A stretch of DNA of 64,000 bases from Hymenobacter psychrophilus (GCF_900107135.1 NZ_FNOV01000004.1:186001-250000); one strand, 5' to 3'; shown: positions 18,901 to 27,410, numbered from the stretch's first letter. Notes: generated by a model not told the origin, from the letters alone. Translations and numbers: made by a program.

Positions 18901-19080
18901 CTGCTCACCTTCACCAAGTACAAAGGCTGGGATCCGGAAGTGAGCACCGACTACCTGGCGGGCAACTCCAACCCCACGGGCAACGGTACTAGTACGCAGG
19001 GCAACATCAACCAGGGCATCGATTTCTACACTGCCCCGCAGCCCCGCACCTACACTTTCGGCGTCACGCTGGGCTTTTAG
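15988..19080 (+). CDS. SusC/RagA-family TonB-linked outer membrane protein
   Basis: SusC-type proteins are TonB-dependent outer membrane channels that take up glycans or peptides together with a SusD lipoprotein lid. The 1030-residue protein has a signal peptide (about 1-23, ending AAVGQ), a carboxypeptidase-like beta-sandwich domain (GRVTDAGGSGLPGVTVLERG near 29-48), the SusC hallmark VVVGYGTQAKRDLTGSV near 106-122, a plug domain (LYVVDGIPV, IASISVLKDAAATAIYGSRG) and a beta barrel ending TYTFGVTLGF, with the terminal Phe expected for barrel assembly. It lacks an N-terminal STN signalling domain, so anti-sigma-factor control is unlikely. SusD follows 34 nt later. The substrate cannot be inferred because no enzyme genes join the pair. 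Confidence 0.95.
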   Translation: MRKNYLFPLMGGMLLTASAAVGQTRVLSGRVTDAGGSGLPGVTVLERGTTNGTSTSADGSFTLSVRPGATLTISSIGFVTQTPSVGERTKLSITLVSNATALSEAVVVGYGTQAKRDLTGSVVQLSGKEVANAPLPSFEQALQGKAAGVFVESGSGKLGQGIRVRVRGVSSISGDNQPLYVVDGIPVVSDNLSSTSATTNPIADINPNDIASISVLKDAAATAIYGSRGTNGVVIVTTKRGQQGGTRFTLGYQTGWSTPTNKREFLNATEYIELLTEAGLNGGFSQASINARLTRYAAQADYATNGVNTNWQDRAFQKAPFSQYDLSLSGGNEKTKFFFSGQYSDNNGILVDNRYQRINTRFNLDNQATDRLKMGLNIGLSRSVNERLPNDNAFSSPMQIVALAPITPFIDPRSGLMSGLLDPATGEPNTTFPFYYNPLISVQNGDYVTTSYRILGNVYAQYQLLPGLMFNSQLGTDIINQSENQFLGRVTSRNTGPTNGFGFNATTNSARLVVNNYLGYNKVLNEVHTLDLTLGTSYEETQIKTNSVEGSQFASDAYKTLVSAAQITAGSSGETASTLVSYFGRANYNYAGKYLLGLSARLDGSSRFGVNNRYGFFPAASVGWLVSEESFLQNNAVLSLLKIRGSLGRTGNQGIPNFAALPLYSGTSGYVGIPGQRPLQLASPDLTWESTTQADVGIEFGFLDGRFSGEVGAYLKKTSDLVLSQPVPGTSGFASVFRNVGDMENRGIELSLTTRNIEGPFTWTTSFNAARNRNRVTNLDGPPILGSNLNRAQEGQPLGVFVGPEFAGVDPATGNALYYLNTPDANGNNDRSTTDVSNEAGLVPLGDPNPTWTGGITNTFTFKGFDLNVVVVGVFGNKIFDSGAQFYSVGFNNGPDNQTRDQLRRWRQPGDITDVPRAELFGGNGIALSSKFVRDGDYGRLRTATLGYTLPVTLAQRVRLQSVRVFAQGLNLLTFTKYKGWDPEVSTDYLAGNSNPTGNGTSTQGNINQGIDFYTAPQPRTYTFGVTLGF

Positions 19081-19114
19081 CCCCGGCAACCGGACATCTT
19101 AAACCGCTGAACTC

Positions 19115-20488
19115 ATGAAAAAGATACTGTATCAGGCGATTACCGCCGCATTTCTCGGCCTGGGCCTGCTGGTGAGCGGCTGCAACGACAAGCTCAACGT
19201 GGAGCCGGTCGATAATATAAATGCCGATGTGGCCCTGAGCACGTCCAACGACGTGGAGGCGGCCATGGTGGGCAGCTACACCGGCATTCAGAACATTGAG
19301 GCCTACGGGGGCTACTTTCAGCTGACGAGCGACTTGCTGGCTAATTCCGGCGACATCGAATTCGTTGGCACCTTCATTCCGCCCAACCAGTACCAGCGCA
19401 AGGTAGTGCTGCGCGACAACGGCTTTACCGAGAGCACCTGGCTGGTGTCGTACAACGCCATCAACCGGGTAAACAACGTGCTCAGTGCCATCGACCGGCT
19501 CGATACGCCGGCCAAGAAGGCCCGGGTGGAAGGGGAAGCCAGATTTATTCGTTCGCTGGTGTACTTCGACCTCGTGCGCCTCTACGCCAAAGCCTGGAAC
19601 GATGGCAGCCCCCAGAGCAACCTTGGCGTGCCGCTGGTGCTTACACCCACCAGCATCATTGCGCCGGCCAACCAGGTGAGCCGCAACACGGTGGCCGAAG
19701 TGTATGCGCAGGTAATTACCGACCTAACGGCGGCCGAAACGCTGCTGCCGGCCAGCAACGGCTTCTTCGCCAGCAAGTACGCCGCCGCCGGCCTGCTGGC
19801 CCGCGTGTACCTGCAGCAGGGCAACTACCCCGCCGCCGCTGCCGCCGCCAACCGCGCACTGCAGGTACCCGGCGGGGCCCTGGTGCCCGACTATGCCGAT
19901 GAGTTTACCTCCAACAACGACCTGCTGGGTAATACGACCGAAGACCTGTTTGCTATTCAGGTAACGGCCCAAAGCGGGCGCAACGAGCTGAACACCTTTT
20001 ACTCGGCCGACCGCCGGGCCGATATTGAGGTGCAGGACCAGCTGCTGGACCAGTTTGAGGAGGGCGACGCACGGGCTGAGCTATTCCAGACCATCAGCGG
20101 TGTGGTGTACAGCGCCAAGTACAACGTGCTCTACGGGAATGTTAAGCTGCTTCGGCTGGCCGAGATGTACCTGACCCGTGCCGAGGCCAACTTCCGGGCC
20201 GGCACCAGCGTGGGCGCCGCGCCACTAGCCGATATCAACCGCATTCGGACGCGGGTGGGCCTGCCAGACTTGGCGATGCTTACGCTGGCCGATATTCTCA
20301 AGGAGCGCAGGCTAGAGTTGCTCTTCGAGGGTTTCGGGCTGCACGACCTCAAGCGCACCCAGGGCAGCACTTCGCCGCCCAACACGACGGAGGTTCTGCC
20401 CTTCAACTCCAATCGGCTGGTGCTCCCGATTCCGCTCCGCGAAATCAACGCCAACCCCAACCTAGTGCAGAACCCCGGCTACGAGTAA
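19115..20488 (+). CDS. SusD/RagB-family nutrient-binding outer membrane lipoprotein
   Basis: The 457-residue protein is the surface lipoprotein partner of the preceding SusC. It has a lipoprotein signal peptide with lipobox LVSGC (Cys23), the SusD N-terminal region (DVEAAMVGSYTGIQ, INRVNNVLSAIDRL), TPR-like helices around YFDLVRLYAKAWN and LARVYLQQGNY, and the C-terminal RagB segment (AEMYLTRAEANFRAG, RLELLFEGFGLHDLKR). Length is slightly short for the family. It is cotranscribed with susC and closed by the terminator at 20508-20544. Confidence 0.93.
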   Translation: MKKILYQAITAAFLGLGLLVSGCNDKLNVEPVDNINADVALSTSNDVEAAMVGSYTGIQNIEAYGGYFQLTSDLLANSGDIEFVGTFIPPNQYQRKVVLRDNGFTESTWLVSYNAINRVNNVLSAIDRLDTPAKKARVEGEARFIRSLVYFDLVRLYAKAWNDGSPQSNLGVPLVLTPTSIIAPANQVSRNTVAEVYAQVITDLTAAETLLPASNGFFASKYAAAGLLARVYLQQGNYPAAAAAANRALQVPGGALVPDYADEFTSNNDLLGNTTEDLFAIQVTAQSGRNELNTFYSADRRADIEVQDQLLDQFEEGDARAELFQTISGVVYSAKYNVLYGNVKLLRLAEMYLTRAEANFRAGTSVGAAPLADINRIRTRVGLPDLAMLTLADILKERRLELLFEGFGLHDLKRTQGSTSPPNTTEVLPFNSNRLVLPIPLREINANPNLVQNPGYE

Positions 20489-20507
20489 TCGGCCCCTGGG
20501 ATTTCAA

Positions 20508-20544
20508 CCAAAAAGCCGCTCCGGATACCGGGGCGGCTTTTTGG
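20508..20544 (+). terminator. Intrinsic terminator after susD
   Basis: CCAAAAAGCCGC pairs with GCGGCTTTTTGG around a short GC-rich apex, ending in a run of five T. It sits 20 nt after the susD stop. The symmetrical A and T runs allow it to work for the convergent gene as well. Confidence 0.8.
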
Positions 20545-20623
20545 CGTTTGAGCGGGATGAGGACTGCCTGCCGCCAGTCAGCCCCAAAAAGCAACAACGC
20601 TCAACTAACAGCGCGAATAAAAT

Positions 20624-21529
20624 CTACTTGTCCGAAATCAACACCTGCGAGCCTTTGCCGCCGCCCATGATAATGACTTTAGCGTTGGGTGAGAGGGCAA
20701 TTTCCTTGTTGGCCTTGATGGATTCGTACTGCAGCAGTTTGTCGCTTAGTTCGTTGTTGATGATTTTCTGGTAATCGGCAATGCCCTGGGCCTCCACGCG
20801 CTTGCGGTCGGCTTCCTGACGCTCTTTCTGCAGCACGAACTGCATTTTCTGGGCGTCCTGCTCAGCCGAAATCTTGCTCTCGATGCTGCGCTTAACCGGG
20901 GCCGGCAGTTGGATATTGCGAATCAGGAGCTGGTCGAGCTGCAGGCCGTTCTTGCGAAAATCGTCCTCGATGGTTTTGTAGATGCGGGCCTGAAACTCGT
21001 CGCGGCGGGTCGAGTACAGGGCCACGGCGTCGTAGTACACGGCATTGTCGCGGATGCGGGTGCGGGCAATGGGCCGCACGATTTTGCTTTCGTAGTCGGC
21101 CCCGATGGTGGAGAGGATCCGCGGCGTTTCGGCCGGAATAACGTGGTAGAGGGCCGTTAGGTCAATCACCACTTCCAGCCCGTCGGCCGACAGCACCCGG
21201 ATGGCGTCGTCGCCGGCCTGCTGGCCCTCGGTCTGGATGGCCGACATGGTGTAGTTCTGGGTTTTGGTGTCGAAGCGCGTGACGTCGACCAACGGATTTA
21301 CCACGTTCAGGCCGCTGGGCAGCACCCGCTGCTGCACCTGCCCAAACAGCGTCTGCACGCCCACTTCACCGGCATCCACCTGAATAACGGTGCTCAGGGC
21401 CACGCCCAGCAGCACCAGCAACCCCCCGCCGGCCAGCAAAGGCACCCGGTAGGCCCCCAGCGCCGACACGTTGCGGCGGGCCGTGAAGCCGACCGCCAGT
21501 AAAATCAGCCCCAGAATGGAAAGCAGCAT
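20624..21529 (-). CDS. SPFH-domain (prohibitin-like) membrane protein
   Basis: The 301-residue protein has two hydrophobic helices at the N-terminus (about 2-17 and 29-49) and an SPFH/Band 7 domain (VDAGEVGVQTLFGQV near 51-65, SADGLEVVIDLTALYHV) followed by a coiled-coil region rich in Ala, Glu, Lys and Arg (EQDAQKMQFVLQKERQEADR) and a C-terminal GGGKGSQVLISD tail. This matches prohibitin homologues, which form ring-like membrane assemblies and are linked to protease regulation or membrane microdomains. No protease gene lies nearby. It stands alone. Confidence 0.9.
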   Translation of the reverse strand: MLLSILGLILLAVGFTARRNVSALGAYRVPLLAGGGLLVLLGVALSTVIQVDAGEVGVQTLFGQVQQRVLPSGLNVVNPLVDVTRFDTKTQNYTMSAIQTEGQQAGDDAIRVLSADGLEVVIDLTALYHVIPAETPRILSTIGADYESKIVRPIARTRIRDNAVYYDAVALYSTRRDEFQARIYKTIEDDFRKNGLQLDQLLIRNIQLPAPVKRSIESKISAEQDAQKMQFVLQKERQEADRKRVEAQGIADYQKIINNELSDKLLQYESIKANKEIALSPNAKVIIMGGGKGSQVLISDK

Positions 21530-21584
21530 AGCAAAAAGAAAAAAAGGAGCGGATTATTCCGTCAGAAGATAACAACCAAGAACC

Positions 21585-21612
21585 AAAAAAGGCCGCGCTA
21601 GGCGGCCTTTTC
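21585..21612 (-). terminator. Terminator of the 21626-22099 gene
   Basis: AAAAAAGGCCGC and GCGGCCTTTT form a compact hairpin with a 5-nt loop; read on the minus strand it ends in six T. It directly follows the stop codon of the minus-strand gene at 21626. Confidence 0.75.
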
Positions 21613-21625
21613 GGAAGCGAGGCAG

Positions 21626-22099
21626 CTAGTCCTCATCGTCTTCGTCGCGGCTGAAATCCAGCGTTGGAACCAGCTGCAGCGCCTCCTGGATGACGCTGTC
21701 CATCAGGCGCTGGGTGTCGGCGTCGAGGGTGCGCTCGAACAGGTGCAGTACCTGCTCGCCGTCTTCGTTCACGTAGAGGTTGGCGTAGAGGCGGTCGAAC
21801 GTGGTAGCTCCCTTCTGCATAGCCTTGTCGATGCCGGCTACGGAGGGGGCCTGGAGGGCATTTTTCAACACGTCGAGTACCTGGCGGGCTTCCTCCATGT
21901 CGCCCAGCTCGGCCAGCAGCCGCAGCAGGGCCAGGGCCACGCCTAGCCGCACCCGCTCGAAGCGGTAGGCAATGTCGGCGGGGGCCGCCTGCCCGAAGAC
22001 GTGATAGGCCTCGCGGGTGGCTGGCGTCAGGTATTGGGTGGCGGCGGCCGGGTCGGCAAAGGCCAGTTCGAGCAGGCGCTGGTAGGGAGAGTTGGGCAT
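21626..22099 (-). CDS. Unrecognised helical protein with acidic tail
   Basis: The 157-residue protein is not recognised. It is predicted helical throughout, with no signal peptide or transmembrane helix, and ends in an acidic tail (SRDEDDED). A longer frame overlaps it in another phase (21633-22211) but has the Arg/Pro/Gly/Ala-rich composition of a shadow. The call of this frame rests on balanced composition, a plausible ATG and a terminator right after its stop. It stands upstream of the SPFH gene on the same strand but is separated from it by that terminator. Confidence 0.7.
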   Translation of the reverse strand: MPNSPYQRLLELAFADPAAATQYLTPATREAYHVFGQAAPADIAYRFERVRLGVALALLRLLAELGDMEEARQVLDVLKNALQAPSVAGIDKAMQKGATTFDRLYANLYVNEDGEQVLHLFERTLDADTQRLMDSVIQEALQLVPTLDFSRDEDDED

Positions 22100-22281
22100 C
22101 GACAGCAGGAGTGGCGCCGGAGTAATCCGGAAAATCTGGTTTGAAAAATTCTGGCTTGAAAACGGGAACCTTGGGCCGCGAAGGTACGATTACAGGAGCA
22201 GCAGTAGCCAAAAAGCCGGCCGACTGGTTATATTAGCAGATTCCCGCTCGTTCCGTTTAACTCCGCACCTGTAGCTCTATC

Positions 22282-22542
22282 ATGACGCACAAAGAAAAAT
22301 GGCTGGCCTTCGCTCCGGCCGGCCTCCTAGCTATCGGCCTGGGTACCTGTCTGGTGCAATGGGCTTCCGACAAAAAACGCCGCCGCGAATCAACCGCCGA
22401 ATGGGTTTCGGCCGGTACGGCAGCCCTGCTCGTGCTCAACGCCGGCATCAGTCTCTTCGGCCGCGGCGTGGTAGAAAAAGTCAAGCACGACCTGCGCCAT
22501 CAGATTCCCGAGCCCGACTACGGCAACATCGGCCGGCTGTAA
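22282..22542 (+). CDS. Small membrane protein of unknown function
   Basis: The 86-residue protein has two hydrophobic stretches, about 8-27 (LAFAPAGLLAIGLGTCLVQWA) broken before the basic DKKRRRES, and about 44-62 (GTAALLVLNAGISLFGRGV), followed by a charged C-terminus. The positive loop suggests a cytoplasmic hairpin loop between two helices. No family is recognised. It begins 182 nt from the divergent upstream gene and ends just before a long palindrome. Confidence 0.65.
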   Translation: MTHKEKWLAFAPAGLLAIGLGTCLVQWASDKKRRRESTAEWVSAGTAALLVLNAGISLFGRGVVEKVKHDLRHQIPEPDYGNIGRL

Positions 22543-22558
22543 GGTAAAGAGTCTAAGA

Positions 22559-22665
22559 AAAACGTCATTCTGAGCGAGGTCGAAGAATCACTTCCGCAAT
22601 GCTAACCCTTTCGTTAGGTTAGCATTGCGGAAGTGATTCTTCGACCTCGCTCAGAATGACGTTTT
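22559..22665. repeat. Palindromic element of the GTCATNCTGAGC family, 49-bp perfect stem
   Basis: Positions 22559-22607 and 22617-22665 are perfectly complementary over 49 bp with a 9-nt loop. The arm reads AACGTCATTCTGAGCGAGG then TCGAAGAATC and CTTCCGCAATGC. The perfect match implies recent formation or active correction. It lies between the convergent small membrane protein and the acylase gene. Confidence 0.85.
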
Positions 22666-22673
22666 CTCTTTTT

Positions 22674-24611
22674 CTAAAGCACCCGTACTTTCAATTGGGA
22701 GGCTTTGGCAGGGGTGTGGTAGAGGCGGTGGGAGGCGGTTTGGAAGTCCTTTTCGTCGGCTTCGAAGATGTTGGGCATGAAGGTCTGGGGGTTGCGGTCG
22801 ACCATCGGGAACCAGCTGCTCTGCACCTGCACCATCAGGCGGTGGCCTTTCTGGAAAGTGTGGCACAGGTCCTGCACCGTAAAGGGCACGGCCGTTACCT
22901 GGCCCGGCACAAAGGCTTCGGGCTGGCTGAAGCTGTTGCGGAACCGGCCGCGCATTACTTCCGAGCGCACCATTTGCTGGTAGCCGCCCAGCTTCACGGC
23001 CGGGTTCAGGCGCGGGTTGTCGGGCGTGTCGTTGGGGTATACATCAATAATTTTTACCACCCAGTCGGCATCGGTGCCGGTGGTCGCTACCTGCAATAGT
23101 GCCTCAATGGGGCCGGCCAGGGTCAGGTCCTCCGTCAGCACCTCGGTCTGGTAGGTGAGCACGTCGGGGCGGCGGCTGGCAAAGCGCTGGTCGTCGGTCA
23201 TGTACTCGCGGGTCATGCCCGTGGCCATGTTTTCGTTGGCCGGCACCGGGTGGGCCGGGTCGCTGATATACTGGTCGAACTCGGCCAGGCCGCCGGTGGG
23301 CGCCTCGAAGCCAATCTTGCCGTCGGCCTGAAAGTAAAGTGTGCGCTCCTGGGCCTGCCTGGGCGGCCAGGCATCGAAGGTGCGCCAGCGGTTGGTGCCA
23401 CCCTCAAACACGGTGGCTTCGGGCATGTTGGGCCGCTTGTTGTCCTTGAGGTAAGCTTTGAAAAACGGGGCCTCAATCTCCTTCTGATAGTACAGGGAGG
23501 GCGACTCGCCGTAGGCCACGTTGCCCACCACCTCGCCGGTGCCGCGGGCCCAGCCGCCGTGCACCCAGGGGCCCATCACGAGTCCGTTCTGCATGCCCGG
23601 ATTCTGCTGCTCGATGCTCTCATATATTTTGAGTGCCCCGAACAAGTCCTCGGCATCGTTGAAGCCGCCCACCGTGAGCACGGCGGTTTGCTTGTTGAGA
23701 TTTTTGAGGTGGGGCCGCAGGTTGCGGGCCTGCCAGAATTCGTCGTAGTTGGGGTGCTGCATCATCTCGTTCCAGAACGCCACCTGCCCCTTGTAGTAGC
23801 GGGCGTCGGCATTCTTGAGCGGGCCCATCTTCAGGAAGAAGTCGTAGCCGTCGGGCGTGCCGTGCTTGAAACCGGGGTTGCCGGTGGGCGTGGGCGCGGG
23901 CCGGGGCAGGCCGAACGAGGCCAGGAAGTTGAAGGCGTGGGGCAGGAAAAAGGCTCCGTTGTGGTGGAAATCGTCCCAGAACCAGTCGGCAATGGGGGCC
24001 TGGGGCGAGGCAGCCTTGAGGGCCGAATGGCGGCTGAGCAGGCCGGTAGCGGTGTAGAACCCCGGGTAGCTGATGCCCCACTGCCCCACGCGGCCGTTGT
24101 TTTTCGGACCCTTCTTTACCAGCCACTCAATGGTATCGAAGGTGTCGGTGCCCTCGTCGATGTCATTCTTGCCTTTATGAGCATCCTTTTCAGGCCGCAT
24201 ATTAACGAACTCGCCCTCCGACATATAGCGGCCGCGCACGTCCTGGTAGGCGAAAATGTAGCCCTCGCGCATCATCGTAGAGCTGGGACCCAGGCTCTTT
24301 TTATACTTGCCCGCCTCATAGGGGCCCACGGCGTAGGGCGTGCGGCTGAGCATGATGGGGTAGCGCACCTTGTCGGCGTCGTTGGGCGTGTACACCACCG
24401 TGTAGAGCTTCACGCCGTCGCGCATGGCAATGCGGTATTCCGTTTTGGTGTAGTGCTGCTGAATGTAGAGCGTATCGGCCAGCACCTGGGCCAGCTGCTG
24501 CCGGTCGGCTTCGGAGGTTAGCGGGTACGAAACGGGTTGCTGAGCCCGGGCGGCGAAACCAGCTGTTAGCAGGGCCGCGAGTAGGGTGGGGCGAAGGTAG
24601 GAGTGGAGCAT
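22674..24611 (-). CDS. CocE/NonD-family exported hydrolase (glutaryl-7-ACA acylase-like)
   Basis: This 645-residue protein belongs to the X-Pro dipeptidyl-peptidase (S15)/CocE hydrolase group, which cleaves esters or N-acyl bonds. A signal peptide spans about 1-23 (LLAALLTAGFAARAQ). The alpha/beta hydrolase core includes SRTPYAVGPYE, EGYIFAYQDVRGRYMSEGEF and the nucleophile Ser181 in GQWGISYPGFY; the C-terminal jelly-roll ends WFPMVDRNPQTFMPNIFEA. The frame is open to 24683, but the ATG at 24611 sits directly before the signal peptide. The natural substrate is unknown; export suggests a periplasmic amide or ester. Confidence 0.9.
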   Translation of the reverse strand: MLHSYLRPTLLAALLTAGFAARAQQPVSYPLTSEADRQQLAQVLADTLYIQQHYTKTEYRIAMRDGVKLYTVVYTPNDADKVRYPIMLSRTPYAVGPYEAGKYKKSLGPSSTMMREGYIFAYQDVRGRYMSEGEFVNMRPEKDAHKGKNDIDEGTDTFDTIEWLVKKGPKNNGRVGQWGISYPGFYTATGLLSRHSALKAASPQAPIADWFWDDFHHNGAFFLPHAFNFLASFGLPRPAPTPTGNPGFKHGTPDGYDFFLKMGPLKNADARYYKGQVAFWNEMMQHPNYDEFWQARNLRPHLKNLNKQTAVLTVGGFNDAEDLFGALKIYESIEQQNPGMQNGLVMGPWVHGGWARGTGEVVGNVAYGESPSLYYQKEIEAPFFKAYLKDNKRPNMPEATVFEGGTNRWRTFDAWPPRQAQERTLYFQADGKIGFEAPTGGLAEFDQYISDPAHPVPANENMATGMTREYMTDDQRFASRRPDVLTYQTEVLTEDLTLAGPIEALLQVATTGTDADWVVKIIDVYPNDTPDNPRLNPAVKLGGYQQMVRSEVMRGRFRNSFSQPEAFVPGQVTAVPFTVQDLCHTFQKGHRLMVQVQSSWFPMVDRNPQTFMPNIFEADEKDFQTASHRLYHTPAKASQLKVRVL

Positions 24612-24631
24612 AGGTGAGGCTGTTAGCGGAC

Positions 24632-24649
24632 AGCTACCAGCTGGTAGCT
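24632..24649. repeat. 18-bp perfect palindrome in a divergent promoter region
   Basis: AGCTACCAGCTGGTAGCT reads the same on both strands. It lies in the 180-nt gap between the divergent acylase and carboxypeptidase genes. Around it, related words (GCTGTTAGC to the left, GCTAATAGCCAACAGC to the right) are partly complementary. It may be an operator or part of an inverted-repeat element like the one at 29209-29322. Confidence 0.4.
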
Positions 24650-24791
24650 TTTGTGCATTTATTGCGTTGATGACCACCTGCATTTAACGCGAACAGCTAT
24701 CAGCTAATAGCCAACAGCTAAGCAGGGGCTGGTAAATATGCTTTCTTTGAGCCAAAGTTTCACTGCCCTCCGATTTTACTTTCGCTGCTTG

Positions 24792-27392
24792 ATGAAAAAC
24801 CTACCCCTGCGGGCCCTGAGCCTGCTGCTGCTCGGGCTGCTGACGTGCTTCGGCACGCTGGCCCAGACGCCGGTCCCGGCCGCTTACCCTAACCCGCTGG
24901 CCGGTCCGGCCGATGGCCCGTTGCTGACGCCCGCCCAATTCCTGGGTTACGAGTTGGGCGCGCGCTTTACCCCCCACGCCGAGCTGTTGCGCTACATGGC
25001 TCACGTGGCTGCTCACAGCCCCGACCGGATGAAGCTGGAGCGCTACGGCAGCACCTACGAGAACCGCCCGCTGGAGCTGGTGTACATTGCCTCGGCCGCC
25101 AACCTGGCCCGCCTCGACGATATCCGGCGCAACAACCTGCGGCTGGCGAGCCTCGAACCCGGCACCGTGAGCGGGCCCACGCCAGCCGTGGTCTGGCTGA
25201 GCTACAATGTGCACGGCAATGAGGCCGTGTCGTCGGAGGCCGTGATGCAGGTGCTTCACGACCTGGCCAACCCCGCCAATACCACCGCGCAGGGCTATTT
25301 GCAGAATCTGGTGGTGATTGTAGACCCCTGCGTGAACCCCGACGGCCGCGACCGGTACGCGCAGTGGTACAACCGCGTGGCCAGCCAGCAGCCCAACGCT
25401 TCGCCCCTGAGCTGGGAGCACCGGGAGCCCTGGCCCGGCGGCCGCTACAACCACTACTACTTCGACCTGAACCGCGACTGGGCCTGGCAGACCCAGCAGG
25501 AAAGCCGCCAGCGCATTGCCGTGTACAACCAGTGGCTGCCGCAGGTACACGCCGATTTCCACGAGATGGGACCCAACAACCCCTACTACTTCTCGCCGGC
25601 CGCCAAACCCTTCCACGCCGACCTAACGGCCTGGCAGCGGCAGTTCCAGGACATTATCGGCGACTACAACCGCCGGGTGTTCGACAAGAACAACTGGCTC
25701 TACTTCACCCGCGAAACCTACGATTTGTTCGCGCCCTTCTACGGCGACACCTGGCCGAGCTTCAACGGGGCTATCGGCGTCACTTACGAGCAGGGCGGTG
25801 GCGGCGTGGCCGGCATAGCCTACGCCAAAACCGATGGTGATACGCTGACGCTCAGCCAGCGCATCGAACACCACCACGCCACCAGCCTGGCCACCCTGCA
25901 GGCCGCCGCCGAGCGCCACCAGGACCTGACCCGCGAGTTCCGCAAGTTCTACGACGACGCCCGCACCCGGCCCAAGGGCGAGTACAAATCCTACGTGCTG
26001 GCTGGCTCCTCCGACCCCGGCCAGGTGCGCGCCCTCACCCAGTACCTCGACCGCCAGCAGATTGCCTACGGCTTTGCCGCCAAGCGCACCCGCCAGGCGG
26101 GCTACAACTACGCCACCGGCCGCACCGAAACCGTGCAGATTGAGGCCCAGGACGTGGTTATCAGCATGTACCAGCCCAAATCAACGCTGGTAAAAGTGTT
26201 GTTCGAGCCCCAGGCCCAGCTGGAAGACTCCCTCACCTACGACCTCACTGCCTGGTCGCTGCCCTACGCTTTTGGCTTGAACGGCTACGCGCTGAAGGGC
26301 CAGTTGCCGGTAGTTGGCCGCCAGGTGCCAGTCAGCTCAGTTACCATCAGCAAGAGCACCTCGACCACCAACGATGCCCCTTATGCCTACCTGGCCCGCT
26401 GGAACAACCTGCAGGATGTCCGCTTTCTGAGCCGGTTGCTGCAACAGGGCGTGAAGCTACGGGTGGCCGAGGAGCCGTTTGAAACCGAAGGGCAGAAGTA
26501 CGGCCGCGGTACGCTCATTATCGCCCGCACCGGCAACGAGCGGCTGGGCGCCCGCTTCGATCAGCTGGTGCGTGCCCAGGCCGACTCGGCGGGCGTGCTG
26601 GTGCAGGCCGTGCAGTCGGGTCTCTCTACTACCGGCGGCGACCTGGGCTCGCGCTCGGTGCGGCCGCTGGCCGCGCCCAACGTGGCCGTGCTGGCCGGGC
26701 CCGGCATCGATGCCACAGCATTTGGCGAAGTCTGGCACTTCTTTGAACAGCAGGTGGGCTACCCCGTCACAGTGCTCGGTACCGACTACTTCGGCAGCGT
26801 GCCACTCAGCAAGTTCGACGTGCTCATTCTGCCCGACGGCCGCTACGACGACATCCTGACGGAGAAAACAATGGCCGCCGTGAAAACCTGGGTGCGGGGA
26901 GGCGGCCGCCTCATTGCCCTCGAAGGTGCTTCCCGCTTCCTGGCCGGCCAGAAGGACATACTACTCAAAAGCAAGCCCACCGACTCGACCGCTACTGCCA
27001 AAAAGGCCCCATACGCCGCCCTGCGCCGCTACGCCGACGCCGAGCGCGAGGGCCTGGGCGGGCGGGTGCAGGGCAGCGTGTTCCGGGTACAGCTTGATAA
27101 TACGCACCCGCTGGCTTTTGGCTACGGCAGCACCTATTTTGCCCTGCTTCGCGAAGCGCCTAACTACACATTCCTGCCCGAAGGCGGCTGGAATGTGGGC
27201 GTGCTCAAAAAGGACAGCTACGCCGCTGGTTTCGCCGGCCGCAAAACTCGCCTCGGCCTCACCGACAGCTTCGTGCTCGGCACCCAGGACCTGGGCCGCG
27301 GCCAAATCGTCTATCTGGCCGACAACCCCCTGTTCCGGGCCTTCTGGCAGGGCGGTAAGCTGCTGTTTGGCAACGCCGTGTTCATCCTGTAG
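24792..27392 (+). CDS. Exported M14-family zinc carboxypeptidase
   Basis: The 866-residue protein begins with a signal peptide (about 1-24, ending GTLAQ). The M14 peptidase domain shows the zinc motif HGNE (His141, Glu144), the VDPCVNPDGRDRY segment, the third ligand His257 in ADFHEMGPNNPYY and the likely catalytic Glu333 in GVTYEQGG. A C-terminal region of over 400 residues includes a flavodoxin- or glutamine-amidotransferase-like alpha/beta domain (VLILPDGRYDDI, VKTWVRGGGRLIALEG), as in other large Bacteroidota M14 proteins. The ATG at 24738 is an alternative, but the ATG at 24792 precedes the signal peptide directly. It degrades peptides in the periplasm or outside. Confidence 0.92.
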   Translation: MKNLPLRALSLLLLGLLTCFGTLAQTPVPAAYPNPLAGPADGPLLTPAQFLGYELGARFTPHAELLRYMAHVAAHSPDRMKLERYGSTYENRPLELVYIASAANLARLDDIRRNNLRLASLEPGTVSGPTPAVVWLSYNVHGNEAVSSEAVMQVLHDLANPANTTAQGYLQNLVVIVDPCVNPDGRDRYAQWYNRVASQQPNASPLSWEHREPWPGGRYNHYYFDLNRDWAWQTQQESRQRIAVYNQWLPQVHADFHEMGPNNPYYFSPAAKPFHADLTAWQRQFQDIIGDYNRRVFDKNNWLYFTRETYDLFAPFYGDTWPSFNGAIGVTYEQGGGGVAGIAYAKTDGDTLTLSQRIEHHHATSLATLQAAAERHQDLTREFRKFYDDARTRPKGEYKSYVLAGSSDPGQVRALTQYLDRQQIAYGFAAKRTRQAGYNYATGRTETVQIEAQDVVISMYQPKSTLVKVLFEPQAQLEDSLTYDLTAWSLPYAFGLNGYALKGQLPVVGRQVPVSSVTISKSTSTTNDAPYAYLARWNNLQDVRFLSRLLQQGVKLRVAEEPFETEGQKYGRGTLIIARTGNERLGARFDQLVRAQADSAGVLVQAVQSGLSTTGGDLGSRSVRPLAAPNVAVLAGPGIDATAFGEVWHFFEQQVGYPVTVLGTDYFGSVPLSKFDVLILPDGRYDDILTEKTMAAVKTWVRGGGRLIALEGASRFLAGQKDILLKSKPTDSTATAKKAPYAALRRYADAEREGLGGRVQGSVFRVQLDNTHPLAFGYGSTYFALLREAPNYTFLPEGGWNVGVLKKDSYAAGFAGRKTRLGLTDSFVLGTQDLGRGQIVYLADNPLFRAFWQGGKLLFGNAVFIL

Positions 27393-27410
27393 TCGAAGTT
27401 TTTAGCCGAG

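Noticed and set aside
21633-22211. 192-codon minus-strand frame overlapping the 21626 gene
   Set aside because: It is Arg/Pro/Gly/Ala-rich, typical of a shadow frame; the alternative frame has balanced composition and ends at the terminator.
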